Source: Plantago ovata (Eukaryota; Streptophyta; Magnoliopsida; Lamiales; Plantaginaceae). Taken from it: a stretch of DNA of 64,000 bases. Position numbers and translations under genes: made by a program. The notes beneath the pieces are model-generated. The model was not told the origin of the DNA, ran no database searches, and saw only the letters and a list, made by a program, of their open reading frames with translations. Positions 23,998 through 36,125 of the stretch are shown here, piece by piece. Positions within the stretch are counted from its first letter, which is position 1; every line of letters starts with the position of its first letter. The stretch lies in assembly GCA_028274465.1 (NCBI GenBank), contig CM051456.1, positions 11,683,745 to 11,747,744 on the forward strand. The letters are read 5' to 3'.

Positions 23998-25340
23998 GTA
24001 CATTTTTATCTGACTCATCTGCATTTTCATTTTCATCATATCTTTGTTTCGATTTTCTTTTTGTGTCTTCAATCAACTTTCCATTTCGATCTGTTGGATT
24101 CTTCGCCATATGCATGTTAAACCCATGCTGCTATTGTTTTTTTTCAGTAATTTTTCTCTTCTTGATAATAACATTGATGCACAATCCTAGAAAAACAAAA
24201 TTATGTCAAATTGAAGAATGTTGGTGCTTTTTGTTTTTTTCTCTATCTCATTGTAGCATTATGTCAGTCACCGAGTAATTTATATTTGCAGAAATGTAAA
24301 ATTAGTAAAGACTTATCATAATAATAAGAATAGGAAAGCAATTTTAGCCACATGTACAGCTGGGAATTCTTCAATTGATTCTAAAATGCTGCTGGTGGAG
24401 ACTTGAAGTAAACAGTAATAAGTCAGTCTGTTAATTAATTAACCGGAAAATCTGCTAATGTCAGTGTGTCCAACTGGGTTTTAGAGGTTTTGGGTTTTGT
24501 TCAACTCCTCACTAGTCTGTGAGCCACACTGCTACAATCTAATGTCTGTCCAATTGAATACGTGCTACTTCATGTTTTCAATCCATATTTCAACAAGAGC
24601 CCCAGTTTGCATTGTGGAATTTTTATGGTCCGTTTGATTACCAATTAAAAGTTACGTACATTATAAAAATATGTATAATGATTTTTCTTTCATAAAAATA
24701 CGGTGTTCTTAATGCTGGGAAAATATAGGTGTACTTTTTCCAGACATAGTTACTTTAAAGTTTAAGTGGGTTCGCCCACTTTGTTGTATGAGTAGTATCT
24801 GGTACGTAGTACAAGTGCACTGCCCATCATGAAACCAACCACAAAAGCGGTGTACCATTTAGACAGCCTGGGAATTTGTAGTTTTAGATAGTGACAAATA
24901 TCAAATGTTTCAATTTTTGTCGCCCACCTTTCCGAGAGTTACTAAAGGGAAAACAGTTGAACAACAGAATCATGGTGATATAGAAATACGTACTCTGATG
25001 AGATCATGTGATTTACCTATAATGAAAACAAGTTCCAAATCCTAGCTAATTCAGTCTTGCCTCAAATGGTGCAGATTTTACTCAGTTTTCAACATTTTTT
25101 GGCCTAGTTGTTCATAATGTTAACCAATGCGAGTTTAGTTATTACCTTGAACGACTGCTATTTCGGATTTACAATAATTCAGTAGAACTAAATCTTAGTC
25201 TAACACGCTGCCAAACCATACTCGTTTATGTGTTATCTTGCCTTCTCTCTTTGGTTGTTTTAACTAAAAACTCTTTCAACAACTTGTGCATGTGTGACTC
25301 AACCGCTAATTCGAAAGCTGACTTAATGCATGTATTGCAG
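23998..25340 (+). promoter_or_regulatory. Long leader intron of FAD2 (1,343 bp)
   Basis: Donor 'cag|gtacattt' at 23998 and acceptor 'tgtattgcag' ending 25340 bracket 1.34 kb of T-rich, non-coding sequence in the 5' untranslated region. FAD2 genes across dicots carry a single large leader intron that boosts and patterns expression, so this is expected. Two short frames inside it are chance. Confidence 0.8.
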
Positions 25341-25373
25341 GAAAGTCAAAGCAGGTAGGGGTGGTGTTGCGAA

Positions 25374-26516
25374 ATGGGAGCTGGAGGACGCACGTCTGCT
25401 CAAAAAACGGAGGCAGGGAACCCTATCCAGAGAGTACCTCACACGAAGCCGCCGTTCACACTGGGTGAAATTAAGAAAGCCATCCCACCCCACTGCTTCG
25501 AGAGGTCCCTCGTTCACTCATTCTCCTACGTGTTCTATGATCTTCTCATCGTTTACCTTCTCTACCACATTGCCACTTCCTACATCCACCTCCTCCCGTC
25601 TCCCTACACCTACCTTGCTTGGGCGGCCTATTGGATCGTCCAAGGCTGCGTTTGCACAGGAGTTTGGGTCATTGCCCATGAATGTGGCCACCATGCATTT
25701 AGTGATTACCAGTGGGTCGATGACACGGTAGGCCTAGTCCTCCACTCAGCTCTACTAGTCCCCTACTTCTCATGGAAATACAGTCACCGCCGTCACCACT
25801 CTAACACGGGATCCCTCGACCGTGACGAAGTCTTCGTCCCCAAGCCCAAATCCCAAATCCCATGGTACTCAAAGTACTTGAATAATCCACCAGGGCGGGT
25901 CGCCACACTTATCGTGACACTCACACTCGGTTGGCCTCTGTACTTGGCGTTTAATGTCTCTGGCCGCCCTTACGACCGTTACGCGTGCCATTACAACCCC
26001 TATGGACCTATTTACACTGATCGCGAAAGGCTCCAAATCTACATTTCCGACGTGGGAATCATTGCAGTAAGTTACTTGCTCTATCAGGTGGCATTGGCTA
26101 AAGGTCTCGCCTGGCTCGTATGTGTCTATGGAGTACCTTTGCTCATCGTCAATGGTTTCCTTGTCTTGATCACCTACTTACAGCACACTCACCCAGCTTT
26201 GCCGCACTATGACTCTTCCGAGTGGGACTGGCTGAGGGGAGCTTTAGCGACAATGGATAGAGATTATGGTATATTGAACAAGGTGTTCCATAACATAACA
26301 GACACACATGTCGCACACCACCTGTTCTCCACCATGCCGCACTACCATGCAATGGAAGCGACTGAAGCAATTAAGCCGATTCTTGGTGAGTATTATCAGG
26401 TTGATAAAACACCATTCTACAAGGCAATGTGGAGGGAGGCAAGGGAGTGCTTGTATGTCGAGCCAGATGAGGATGCTAAAGACAAGGGCGTTTACTGGTA
26501 CAAGAACAAGTACTGA
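25374..26516 (+). CDS. FAD2: Delta-12 oleate desaturase FAD2 (endoplasmic reticulum)
   Basis: 380 aa in one exon (family about 383). It converts oleate on phosphatidylcholine to linoleate, using cytochrome b5 as electron donor in the ER membrane. All three di-iron histidine boxes are intact: HECGHH (102-107), HRRHH (138-142) and HVAHH (312-316). The start MGAGGR, '[17 protein letters not shown]', '[13 protein letters not shown]' and '[18 protein letters not shown]' are canonical. The C-terminus 'YKNKY' fits the aromatic ER-retrieval signal, in place of the usual YNNKL. Four to six membrane spans fit the pattern. Residues around the His boxes look like an ordinary desaturase, not a hydroxylase or acetylenase variant. 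A poly(A) signal 'aataaa' is at 26703. The start is fixed by MGAGGR; an upstream overlapping frame at 25330 is a shadow. Confidence 0.96.
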   Translation: MGAGGRTSAQKTEAGNPIQRVPHTKPPFTLGEIKKAIPPHCFERSLVHSFSYVFYDLLIVYLLYHIATSYIHLLPSPYTYLAWAAYWIVQGCVCTGVWVIAHECGHHAFSDYQWVDDTVGLVLHSALLVPYFSWKYSHRRHHSNTGSLDRDEVFVPKPKSQIPWYSKYLNNPPGRVATLIVTLTLGWPLYLAFNVSGRPYDRYACHYNPYGPIYTDRERLQIYISDVGIIAVSYLLYQVALAKGLAWLVCVYGVPLLIVNGFLVLITYLQHTHPALPHYDSSEWDWLRGALATMDRDYGILNKVFHNITDTHVAHHLFSTMPHYHAMEATEAIKPILGEYYQVDKTPFYKAMWREARECLYVEPDEDAKDKGVYWYKNKY

Positions 26517-27046
26517 AGTTGGTATCTGCTGAACAGTGTGTCCAGTTTTTGTTTAGTTGGTCTGTTTGTTAGTGAGGAGAATAATTGTGCTTTGTTTCCC
26601 TGTGAGGTAGCCTCTCTTTGTCAGTTTGATCGTCTCGGTGTAATGAACTTGTTCTAAGGCCAATGTGTATCTGTGCTTGTAGTCTGATGTTCTGTTTCTT
26701 TAAATAAACCTGTGTTGGCCTTTTCAACTTGTGAGATGAATGACTCAGAACCTTGATCTGCCCTATAGCATGTCCTTGCATAGAAGAACAGTGAGTTAGT
26801 TCCTTCACTTCCTTCTATATTTTCTGAGTGAATGCACATAAAGAAAGAAGCTAAGGCCAGAAATCTGTACATTTTTTAACTAACAAGTATACATTTTGGT
26901 GAAAGGACATATAAGTTGTTCATTCTCTACTATGATGTTGCTGGAGATTTACAATTACAAGGCAATAATCTCCTTCCTCAAACCAGAAAGTATTACAAAC
27001 AAACTATTGGACTGGTTTTCAGCTCTTTTGTTGTCTTACTATTTGT

Positions 27047-30000
27047 TTATCTCCTGCCGTAAATGATGTTTCGCAGTTCTGTAGCCGTCCATGTCACGTC
27101 CACTAAGTTTTCCACGGAAGTGCTGATCTCCTCAGCTATGTTCTTCAGGAGTACCTTGCATTCTGCATCCAAACGAAGCGTTTTTGTTTGTTTAACCGAA
27201 ATACATAGGTGTCAATGCATCAAAGTTGCTCATGACAGTTTAGAGATGAACTGACCTGGAACTTTACTGAAATTAAGCAGAGTGTATGAAGCAAGAATCC
27301 TATGCTCAACCAGCTCACCATAGTCCAAGCAGTTTCTTAGCGGGGAGATGAGAGCTGAGAACGCGTAAAGCTGTAATTCTGTCCCGGTCCCAGATAAAGA
27401 AGCAAGTGAAGAGCTCAGCCAAGCAACTGTTGTCAAACACACCCTCACCATATCAGAATTCCCTAAACTCAAACACTTGGAGATTGTATCCAAGAATGAC
27501 CTTTTTCCATCACCAATCAGCGAAACCGACACACTCATTAGCCAATTCTCTCTGGCTTGTTCTTCTTCACCATTTTCAGCTCCAGATCTGGCCTGTTAAA
27601 CAAATTTGGTTGCAAGTATAAACATGTTGAATGGTAGCAAAATTACTTAGGCCAATCTTGCTTAACGAGTGGGAAAAGAACATACTCTGGTCGTATTTGC
27701 AGCAATGGCTTCATCATCTGTTAGACTTGTATCCCAGTCGGGACCATTGAGAAAACCGGACAGTTTTAGGATCCAATCCTCTGTCATGAGTTTCCCAGAA
27801 GAAGAGAAGTAGCCACCAAGTACTAGGAGTGCTCTTGAACATTTTGTCTGGACTCTTTCGTCTGATAAGCTCATTTCCAGACTGATGGTAAGAGCATCAA
27901 CTGCCTCACGTCTGTACATGTCATTGATTTGAGGTTCTGACTGCAAGTTAATGTAAGCGCAGAATATGTAAGGATGAATTTATGACAAGTTTGGGTTCAT
28001 CCTCTATAACCATAATGTAAGGCCTACCAGAAGATCAATATGCAGAAGTAGAGCGGCGATCATAGGCTTATCTTCCAACTTGCTAGTCTCAAGATATATA
28101 AGCAAATCATCCATTGCATTCGCTATCTCTTCTGTCTGTAGGCTCTCTAGAAAACTTTTCGAGCCATTCCTCCTGACAGTAACAGTTAATACTGAAGCTT
28201 GAGTCCTCTTATGTTTGACATAAAATTTATTGAACAATACTAAGGAAATCACAGGAAGAAGATGAAATACCTGTTGAAGCAAATCAATTCGATTAACAGT
28301 AACACCATGCTTGTTCTCAGCTTCGTCTGCTCACTATGAAGTAATTCCATCAGGCTCATCTTGTTTATGTTCTTAGAAATAAACCTTCTGCAATCTGCAT
28401 CAGCTTCAATACAGATAGCTAACAGTGGTAAGATATATGTCTTCTCTTTAGCATCCCCACAGTGAAACCTTGTTAGGAGAAACTGCAGGCCTCCAAGAGA
28501 TATAACACGTCTTGCTTTAATTAGTCCATCGTCTTCAGTCAAGACGGCAAGAAGTTTCTCTAAAGAAAAAATGATCATTTTATCTGCTGATGCTTGAGAA
28601 ACTATATCCGAAAGCTTTCTGTAATGCTCGGTCTTCCAATTATCAATAACACGCTTCAAGATGAGGTTGGTATTTGGTACAGTCTGGCATAGCAATGTCT
28701 TTGTGGTCACAGGACAGGTTATACATCCGTTGTCGAACCAGTTTATGATAGCTTCTCTCTCGAAAGTTTGACCAGTCTCAAGAGTCACTGGATCTTCAAA
28801 GAGAAGACCGGTAAGCGGGCATATAAAATCTTCAGGAATGGCAAATAAAAGAAGCTTTTCGCCAAATTCTTCATAGTTCTCCTGCACATCTGAATTTGCA
28901 GATTCATATGTTAAATGAAACAGTTAACATGTAAACAATGCTTAAGGAATGCTCAAGAATATATTATATATATTTGTCACTCACCCTGGAAAGGCTCCAA
29001 ATCAGTTTGCTGCATCTGCAGTGTGAAAATATATATAAGAACAAACTTGCAGATAGAAAGTAAGGTGAATATATTGACCAGTGATTACCAGAACTGCAGC
29101 ATCTGTCGAATTTGGCAAGCATGTCAATGCAAAATGATCTACTGTTTCCTCGATTTGTTGCCACTGACTTTCTTTATGTATTTCATCGATGCTTGATTCT
29201 CGTGATGAAGTTTCTTGCTTTCCTTCTTTGGCTAGACGGATATCATCCTACGAACATAAGGCTAGTCATGAAAATGTGAAAATAAATATTAAAGTAATAG
29301 CTATATTACCAAGTCTTAGCAAATAATGATGAAAGCCTTGAAGCATTTGAGATAAGTAACTCTTACAGAGAGAGATTCTCCATCAGGTTCAGAGTTTTGA
29401 CTTGCATATGTATCCGGCTCACGAGAGTACAGTATCAGCTGTTTGTCTTCTGTAGCAGGACTTTCCCAGCTTCTAGCACTTCGAACAGAGTTGTCTTCTT
29501 GGTGAACTTTCATTTCTGCCTCAGCATTATGTGAATGTCTAAATACTTCATCATACAACTTTTACTGACCATTGCTCTAGGTGAAGCATAGCTAGCAAGA
29601 CTACTTGTCTGCCCAAAGGAGCCTCCATTCTGCGTTACACGAGCAATAAGTGAAGGGATTTTGATTTCAGGGATTGGAGGTGCTTCAACCCCTTCAGCTA
29701 GCCAATCTTTATAGTACAAGGCGAACTGGTATGTTCCCGAGTCAAGAACTTCATTGTACACTGTCTCAAGAAGCTTCGATGAATCAGTTGATAAACTAGA
29801 TTCCTTTTCATACCATAGATTCAAATATGAGAGATGAGGAAGAAACCTATCCTCCCACAAATCAGGAAGCAAGATTGACCGTGCCTGAAATGGTGAATCA
29901 CAGAATACTTGAAGAACATGCTTTGCTGCAATTCCATTTTTCTTCTGTAGCATATATATCACACTAAGGTAAAGATGAGCACAGGCCGACAGCTTATAAT

Positions 30001-30955
30001 TCGGGATTCCAGATGTGAACCTGTCTTTCAAGTCACTGGAGTTCAATCCAGTTATGACACTGAGCAGTAGTGAAGCTCTTTTCAGTTCTTTCGAGGTCGC
30101 CATTTCCTCCACAGCTCTTTCAGCTATTTCTATCGCTTGTTCAAGATTTTCTAGCACTTTACTCTCAGTACTTAGGCCTTCATTATATCCAGTAAAATTC
30201 AAGGAAGCAAAACTATTGTGACGAAGGGATGTTCTGAACTCTTCATCCTTGATGAAGCGTCTGATGTATCCACTAAATATTGAAATAACTGCTTTCAGAG
30301 CTGCTTCGTCAAGAGCAGGGGTAGCAAGAGCCTCTTCAAGTTTCATTTGTCTTACCTTCCTATCTTCGTTGATAACTTTGTCATCTCCGAAACTAGAGTT
30401 TGAGTTGTTATCATATCCTTTGAGAGAGTTGTTCCTGTTGTTCTTATCAATCGACATATTTCTCACTGAAGGATTTCCATTATTTCCTTCATCAATGTAA
30501 ACTTTATTCGAGTAAACAGACTTATATGTGCTTCTCCTTCCGACCTCCACTATCTCATTGTTTTGAACCACCTCAGTTATCTCAGGCTCTCTTATATCTT
30601 CAGATGATTCGACATGGGATCTTTTACTATCCCACGAATCACGATGGCCTCTTGCTTCATTTCTTGAGCTACTGGCCTTGGTTTCCTTTCCCATCCTACT
30701 AAGGTTATCCCTCGGCTTGCTATTAAGAAAGCTACTACTCGTGGAAAACTCCCCATTTGAGTCATAACGAGCTACGTCAGATCTTGTCCTCTCTGTCCTT
30801 TTTCCACCAGGCAAAGAACTGGATTCTTCATTGCCCCTTTGTGCATAAAGAGGCATAGTTCTTCCTTCTACAGCGAAGGAACTTCTAGACATCATTTTCG
30901 CCTTTCTCCTCTTGAAACCTTCCTTCGCCAAAAGGTCTTCCAATGACATTGCCAT
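27047..30955 (-). CDS. U-box/ARM E3 ubiquitin ligase, LIN/CERBERUS-like, with an apparent frameshift
   Basis: Minus-strand exons: 30955 down to 29367 (one frameshift near 29560), then 29247-29089, 29015-28985, 28889-28271, 28172-28028, 27940-27686, 27592-27256, 27162-27047; about 1,083 codons. The N-terminus 'MAMSLEDLLAKEGFKRRKAK' and the long polar region are typical of LIN-like proteins. The U-box (about 610-685) reads 'IPEDFICPLTGLLFEDPV', 'GQTFEREAIINWF' and 'CPVT', the E2-docking fold. Armadillo-like helices follow to the end. The WD40 repeats of legume LIN/CERBERUS are absent. Legume LIN acts in rhizobial infection; the role here is unknown, but attachment of ubiquitin is the expected biochemistry. 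All junctions keep phase except at 29560-29563, where a T4 run (A4 in the sense strand) puts the next codons one base out. A leader intron (30996-31530) is likely. It is convergent with FAD2, the stop codons being about 530 bases apart. The gene could be broken, or the base may be a sequencing loss. Confidence 0.85.
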
Positions 30956-31640
30956 AGTTGGTTCAGTTTATTGGCTGATCGACTATATTTGAGTTCTGCA
31001 TGAAACATAACAAATGAATTCTCAATTAAACTTAAAATTCAGAACAACTGAACCTAAAATGCTCGGTGTACATGCATTCGGAAAAAACTAGGTATAAATG
31101 AAAATCACTGTAGAACCAATCTATGTGCTTTTTGTGACTTTCTTTAGAAATGGAAAAATGAAAGTCCAGTATTTCAGTCAAACAACTCAAACAGACAGTT
31201 CCGTATGAATCTGATGAAGATCTCTAGGTACAAAGTATTAAGCATGCGTAATTTACCTCATGTCCGATGAAAATATAAATTCCAAGTCACAATCCACATA
31301 GTTTTCATGTAAATTACAGATATTATGGCAAAAACAGAACACTATATCCAATTCTGAGATAATCAGAGATGCTACCATAATCCATATCCCACTTCATGAA
31401 CACCATGTACATATACATATATGAAGTATCAAACTAATTCAAATATAGACCTCAACCAGACATATTCACACGGTTAAAACACGCTGAAAATCACATAAAT
31501 GGATAATAATCTTAAAGATCAAGACTGAACCTGATCAAAGTTCGTCCAGGAACCATTCATACATCCACAACAGCAGCTGAATATTAGCCTTTCAGCTTTT
31601 TCCTTCTTGAAACAGAATGCGTGAGAAACCAGAATTTTTT
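30956..31640 (-). promoter_or_regulatory. 5' leader and leader intron of the LIN-like gene
   Basis: On the minus strand, 'ggacgaactttgatcag|gttcag' (donor, exon ending at 31531) and 'tttcatgcag|aactcaa' (acceptor, exon starting at 30995) would remove about 535 bases of leader. No TATA box was identified upstream, so the start site is not defined. Confidence 0.5.
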
Positions 31641-34600
31641 AACAAGGAAAGGAATGATTGAAATGGTGAAGTAAGAAAGGGAAGCCATTGGTTGATGGTT
31701 GACAGAATATTAAAGAAATGAAACAAGAGAAAAAACAAATGGTTATAACACTGTTGAAGATGAAGATTGCTGGAGTGATGGGAATGGACAAGTGAAATAA
31801 GTGACAAATGGAAAGATGCTAATTAGAGAGACATTATTGTATACTAGTATTTGATTTCAAGTAAATTCTGTGCAGATTAAAAGAATGTATTGAAGAATTC
31901 TTGTTTTGTTTGTTCACTTCATTCCTCTTCATGCAGGCCATGCCAAGTGTGCTTAAATAAATGTACCAAACTGCCGTCTGGCTTTGGCCTTTTGTGTCTC
32001 ATTCTAACAAAGACATTGTGGCATGTACACGGTTCTGAATCCTGAACCGTATGTACAATAACGATATATAAATATATAGTACGCTACAATCCAGTATTTA
32101 TTCGTCTACAATTATATTTCACCCTGATTCCAACTAAAATGATTTGGAGATTATAGTATAACAATAAATATTTTAAAACATTGATGCCTTATCCGATCCG
32201 AGTTCCCTCCCCGCCCTATAGATCCGCCCCCTGTACACATTGTGTGTAGTGTTTACCTTAAATGCTTACAAGAAGAGGATGAGTTAAGTTTTACCTGGTC
32301 AAGTGTCACTTTCTAGGTTGTCTTGTCTTGAAGTAGTTAGATCAAAATTAGTACTATCCGGTTTGTTTTCTCGAAACATTAGAAAAACTATTCATCTTTA
32401 TTAAACATATACTACTACTTCATGACAACATCAAATATGATAAAATAGATGATCATTCTTCCCCAAACACTTATGTTTGGTTTGGAAACCGGTCAACATT
32501 GAGGGAAGCCTCATAAGTTGTGTTTTTTGTCACTCCCCTGTGGGTACCTGTTCTCGGTTTTTGTTGGCTACCTCATTCTTTGGTTTATGTTTTAGCCCAT
32601 GTGTTATACGGCCTCATCTCCACCTCAATCTTCACTGTTTGGTTGGCCCAAATGAGGGAAGTCAGTCGTTCTAAACTTCAGTCAACGCCCCTCGTTCCTT
32701 TCGTGTTTGGTTGGCCTTTTTGGCTAATTTGCAGAAAAATTTCTATCACTTCTCCATTTTACCTCCAGCTCTGATACAAGGGTAATAACTGATTTCCAGT
32801 GATTTTCCGTATCAAAACTCCATTTTATGTTATCCTAAATGTAACTCGTATTCAAGACCAATCCAAGAAAATCCAAAACATTTTCCTGGTGGCAAAACTT
32901 AAAAAGTATTGAACAGAATATCCAAAACATTTTCCTGGTGGCAAAAGTACTGAACACCATATACTGTAACTCTGTAAGTTCACTCAAGATTCAAGAAGCA
33001 TGTCGGCTCTCAGATTCTCACTGATAGTAAAATGTCACCAACTCATGTACATTTCTGTAATTCTTATTCAAATAGAGGCCAGACAACAGACTAGGAAAAT
33101 ATACGGAACGTCTCTGATTACCCTCAAAACTGAGCAGCAAAGCCATTTTGGAAACTTGAGACATCTTAACAAATCAAAAGTCAAATTCACTGGTTGCCTG
33201 AAAACCATCATTCAACAGAGTTCAATATTTTCCAGAAAATTGAAACAAACATTTCAATGGACTTCCTAAAGAAAAAACATGCACAGAATGCCTTTGTTGT
33301 TTATGTGCATAATGCCATCCTTCAATGTGCAAGTGCCAGGTTCAAAACATAGAAATAGAGAGAACACATACTATCACACTAAGGAAGAAAAACTATCAAC
33401 CTAAGGAAATGGAATATTACCAGCAAGGCTATTAACAAAATAACAAAGTAAAATCACCAAATCCGAAAAAACTAGGGATATTTTGGATATAAATAACACT
33501 TGAGAGGGTGTTATTTCTTTTCAAACTCTTATCAGTAAACCCACGACCCTTAGGAGGATGTGATATTCTTCTCGAAATGGTGAGACCATATCTTTCAACT
33601 TGTTTCTAAACTTCATATTTTTAGCTATACTTTGATTACAGAGAAAACACCATATTTCAATTTTGACATTAGTTTAGCAATCATAGACAACCCCCAGACA
33701 CGAGGCAATTAAATTACTTAGTAATCAACTGAATAAATTCACAATGTATCATCACGGGCAGCAGCAACTGCTAACCAAATTCACAGAGAGTCGTTTTGAC
33801 ATCCCAACTGATATTATGCATGTATTCAACAAAATAAACAAATAAGATGGGAAGAAATTAATCTTTTTTTTCTAGATAAACTCAGAAAGGTGGGGAAGTA
33901 AACCGTCAATGTCGAAGTGAACTAATTTTTTCAATTAAAATCCTGAAATAACTAGACAGCAGATCAAGTACTAGATTAGCTAACTAAAAAAGAATAATAC
34001 CATTCTGCTTCCATATTTCATGTTCTGAAATGACACTACTACTTTTGGGGAATTATACGTGGACACAAAATATGAATAATGATGAGGAAAAATAAAGAGT
34101 GAACAAACTGACATAAATAAATGAATGAGACTTCTGCAGTTCTGGTGTGTACAAAACATCACAAGCAACCTCTTAATTTATTAGGCATTTAAGAGAAACA
34201 CAGGTCCAAAAATGTACTTAATTCTTGTCATATCTCATGATAAATCGGACATATATGGCGCCAAATCCTCACATTTTAATTGTTGAAGAATTTCCCATGA
34301 AAAACAACCAGTATGCCTTTACACCATTGAGATTCAATTTATTAATCCCTGCTGATGACGGCTGAAGTCTGCTTTTATAGGATATATAAGACACAGCATC
34401 CAGGCAGCTAACTAATTAGCTCTTGAGTCTTGACATCCAAAATAAAGGAGGTAGATAACGAATCTTCATTGCATTATAAGAAAGGGTAAAAATAACTCAA
34501 AGAAACATTCATGGAGAGAGAAGTGATTTAACTAGTAGTTGGTTTGGTGCTAATATAGCAACAACAACAACAACTATGTTTGGTACAGGTTCAGTAATGG

Positions 34601-35500
34601 CACACAGACCCTCAGGAACCTGCATCCAATATTTCTCAACTTGATTTCAGGACAGGATGATCACAGAGTTTAAAGGGACAACTTCAGTACCACCTAATCT
34701 ATTTTGCCTATACTTGACCATCTTAACTTTAACAAAAATGTTCAGAAATAAAAGGTCACCTTTTTTAAAGGAAAGAGTCCGAGCAATTTGAACAATGATG
34801 GAAGGGGGTACACAACTGACTCCTCTGCAGAAATACTGGATTCCTCAAGTGAAGTCTGATGGTTTTTTCGGAACTTTGAGCTGCTTATAAAAATTGTTCA
34901 CCACTTAGATCATAATCTAGAAATCCTCGTACTTTTAACCAATGCAGTTGGAAATGTAGAATGGTCGAAATTTATTCAGTACAAAATATACCTGATAACT
35001 GAAACAATAGCACCGGTGGAGCAGATTTGCAGAAATCCTTTAGACAAACTTTCTTATCTCTCACAAGTGGCAACAAGCACCGATACCATTCATTAGGAAT
35101 ACGGCCAATCCGCAACAATTACATTTCAATTACATACTACTATTAAACAGCCAAGTACTCATATGCGTGCTAATATAGCCAAGCATGAATATCCTGAATA
35201 ACCATAAACTTGTGCAAGCACTATACTACAACAATGACTTTCTGACAGGACTGAAGCAAAGATTAGAGAATGAAACACATATTGCTGATCTGGTATCAAA
35301 TCATCCAACTGATAAGTAGACACTGACACACTGTGACAGGAAGCAATGATAAAATGATATCAGTATCGAATCTTAGGCAATTTACATAGCGGCACAGCAA
35401 ACCTCCAACTCTGTTCACTACATCAGTAGCCAATTTATATGTTATAACCATACGAAATTTAGGCAAGTATATGAAAGCAAAACAAAAGCTAAAAGTCCCT
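31641..35500. other. 3.9 kb without a recognisable gene
   Basis: AT-rich, non-coding on both strands apart from short chance frames. One tandem duplication is visible: 'ccaaaacattttcctggtggcaaaa' appears at about 32876 and again about 47 bases later. From 33000 to 35500 I see neither protein motifs nor clear TE ends. Part of it may be promoter or decayed gene sequence linked to the C2 fragment at 35.5 kb. Confidence 0.5.
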
Positions 35501-35503
35501 TAC

Positions 35504-35583
35504 TGGTTAGATATAGCAGGTTGGAAAGTCTGCTTCCCTGACGAAACACAGGCGACCCACTTGTCCTTGAATTTCATCTCCGC
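35504..35583 (-). pseudogene. Orphan exon of a C2-domain protein (phosphatidylserine decarboxylase 2-like)
   Basis: The 80-base segment has an acceptor ('ttttag') and a donor ('gtaagg') and translates 'AEMKFKDKWVACVSSGKQTF', then QPAISN. From memory this matches the start of the C2 domain of plant PSD2/PSD3 ('AEMKFKDKW.ACVSLGEQTFRT'). Upstream on the same strand, about 35764-35826 has an acceptor, a 'DYAGFSL' frame and a donor, reminiscent of the preceding PSD2 exon, but the phases do not join cleanly. No following exon was found down to 33 kb. I read it as a gene fragment, either a relic or material captured by a transposon. Confidence 0.45.
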
Positions 35584-36125
35584 CTAAAATCCAAACGACC
35601 AACAGCAAAATTGAGTAGTAAATTTAGTGAAGGGGAGACCAACACGTAACTTCCCAGTAGGTCACATCAGAACCATGGCCTAACAATTCTCTTCCAAATT
35701 CACACCATCTACACCTCCTCCTTGTAAGTCATCCACAAATGATGAAACAAAAGCAAGACTTACCTTTCAATGCAGAAAATGACCATAGAGCAGACCTTTA
35801 ATGAGAACCCTGCGTAGTCAGAACCTGTAAATTTTTCACTGACAACCTCTCGGCCAACCACAAGCACAACCCAAATAGAACAATTTTTCCATATAAATTA
35901 TCTTTACCACCCAGTCTAACCTAGTATATTTGCAGCATTATAATTATTCTATTTGATTCACATAATGCCAACCAGGTATGAATCTGCTAAACAATTAAAT
36001 AGATATGATATATCTACAAATATCTCACATAATATGTAATATGTTGTAGAACTTTCTCATCAATATACTCCAATACTCCCCCTCAACTCCCCCTCAAGTT
36101 GGGTCGTGAAGGTTTCGAACGCCCA

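Noticed and set aside
29520..29569. A 50-base intron (donor 'gtcagt', acceptor 'gctgag') explaining the frame change in the LIN-like gene
   Set aside because: It is shorter than typical plant introns, and the supposed intron itself encodes the family's expected residues in the shifted frame. A one-base loss is simpler.
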